Assembly (NCBI GenBank): GCA_025594325.1
Contig: JANHCV010000009.1
Location: 558,001 to 622,000 of the forward strand
Direction: 5' to 3'
Origin: Blastocladiella emersonii ATCC 22665
Taxonomy: Eukaryota > Blastocladiomycota > Blastocladiomycetes > Blastocladiales > Blastocladiaceae
Length of the DNA: 64,000 bases
Shown in pieces: positions 63,394 to 64,000 of the stretch. Position numbers and translations under genes: made by a program. The first letter of the stretch is position 1. Each line of letters opens with the position of its first letter. The notes beneath the pieces are model-generated. The model was not told the origin of the DNA and made no database searches. It saw only the letters and a program-made list of their open reading frames with translations.

Positions 63394-64000
63394 ACCGGTA
63401 TATTATACGCCAACCTTTAGGTCGGGCGGCACCGGCCGCGAGTAAGTCCGAGCCATCTCGTTGATTATAACTGTTCAGGATTACGAAGCGCAGAACCACG
63501 AATGAAGCAAGAGCTGGCCGCGTCGTGGGGGCGTCAAAACGGCCCGGACTACTGCTCCACCGAGCTGTCGAGAGCGGATCATCGGACGAGATACACGAGC
63601 GACCAAAGGGCAATGCGCTGACGGTCCTGCCGAGTCGTCGGGTTTCTTGGCGGGCGCAAGCTGCGGCACCAAGGCACGTCGAGCACGCTGCAGCGGCCTC
63701 ACCACGCAAAACAAGAACTCTCAGCTCGGCCATATATCAGCAGCAAGATGATCGTCCATGTGAAGCTGTCCATTAGATTATCATGATACGCGGCGTGGTC
63801 CGAGGAGAGCAGAAACCGCTTGCGGCGCGTCCCGGCGTTCAAGTCCGCGGACGGCAAGCTGTTTTGCCGCACCGCGTCGGTCGCCGCCGCAATCGCGCTC
63901 CTCTTCTCCCCCTCCCCTCTCGAATTCCACTACGCGGCTCTGCACAACTTGGTGCAACCCGCCCGCCACATGCATCGCAACGCACCGAGCCTCTAAAAAG
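63394..64000. other. Window end, no supportable gene
   Basis: A plus-strand frame after about 63780 reads like protein (SADGKLFCRTASVAAAIALL) and may belong to a gene continuing past the window. No start or family was identified. Confidence 0.25.

Overview
This window looks like nuclear DNA of an early-diverging, GC-rich fungus. Almost every recognisable gene is eukaryotic and fungal in content: tubulin cofactor A, HAP5/NF-YC, ELF1, an SRS2/UvrD-type helicase, a RAD54/ATRX-like SNF2 ATPase, GCN4-like bZIP factors, a mitochondrial glutamyl-tRNA synthetase and a secreted LPMO-like protein. Introns are short (about 58-136 bp) and use GT..AG. A seven-helix protein fused to an RGS domain, a plant/bacterial-type isopropylmalate synthase, and LRR proteins whose N-termini carry a 'WWRDSG' element fit a zoosporic fungus. 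Blastocladiomycota is my best guess, as an inference rather than a demonstration.

Layout. 0-4.1 kb: two tandem LRR genes, both broken by indels or a stop. 5.4-7.2 kb: SANT-like coiled-coil protein. 8.05-9.3 kb: bZIP factor 1 (minus). 10.2-15.15 kb: TBCA converging on a large zinc-knuckle protein. 15.64-16.84 kb: a small TIR-bounded element with 9-bp flanking repeats. 17.2-18.9 kb: secreted LPMO-like protein. 18.9-21.6 kb: no supportable gene. 21.7-23.8 kb: zinc-finger protein. 24.8-28.4 kb: ten-exon UvrD-type helicase with a 6-nt microexon. 28.6-30.1 kb: HAP5, divergent from the tRNA synthetase (30.3-31.9 kb), which converges on the 7TM-RGS gene (31.9-34.4 kb). 35.0-36.8 kb: isopropylmalate synthase. 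38.0-38.85 kb: Tyr/Gly-repeat protein. 39.9-41.3 kb: unknown protein, divergent from secreted lectin-like gene A (41.8-43.1 kb). 43.3-49.9 kb: gene-poor, with a decayed Ty3/Gypsy element. 50.3-51.6 kb: lectin-like gene B, a duplicate of A. 52.0-58.1 kb: SNF2 ATPase converging on ELF1 (58.2-58.8 kb). 60.3-61.9 kb: bZIP factor 2 with a long leader carrying several uORFs. 63.0-63.4 kb: a truncated relative of the 0-4 kb family.

Functional threads: general transcription and chromatin (HAP5, ELF1, SNF2, two bZIPs, zinc-finger and SANT-like proteins), amino-acid metabolism and its likely control (LeuA-type enzyme, GCN4-like bZIPs with uORFs, GluRS), genome maintenance (helicase), and secreted proteins (LPMO-like, two lectin-like). 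Spliced models were built by eye from reading frame, GT..AG and family motifs. Frame closes across every junction given, but no transcript evidence was available.
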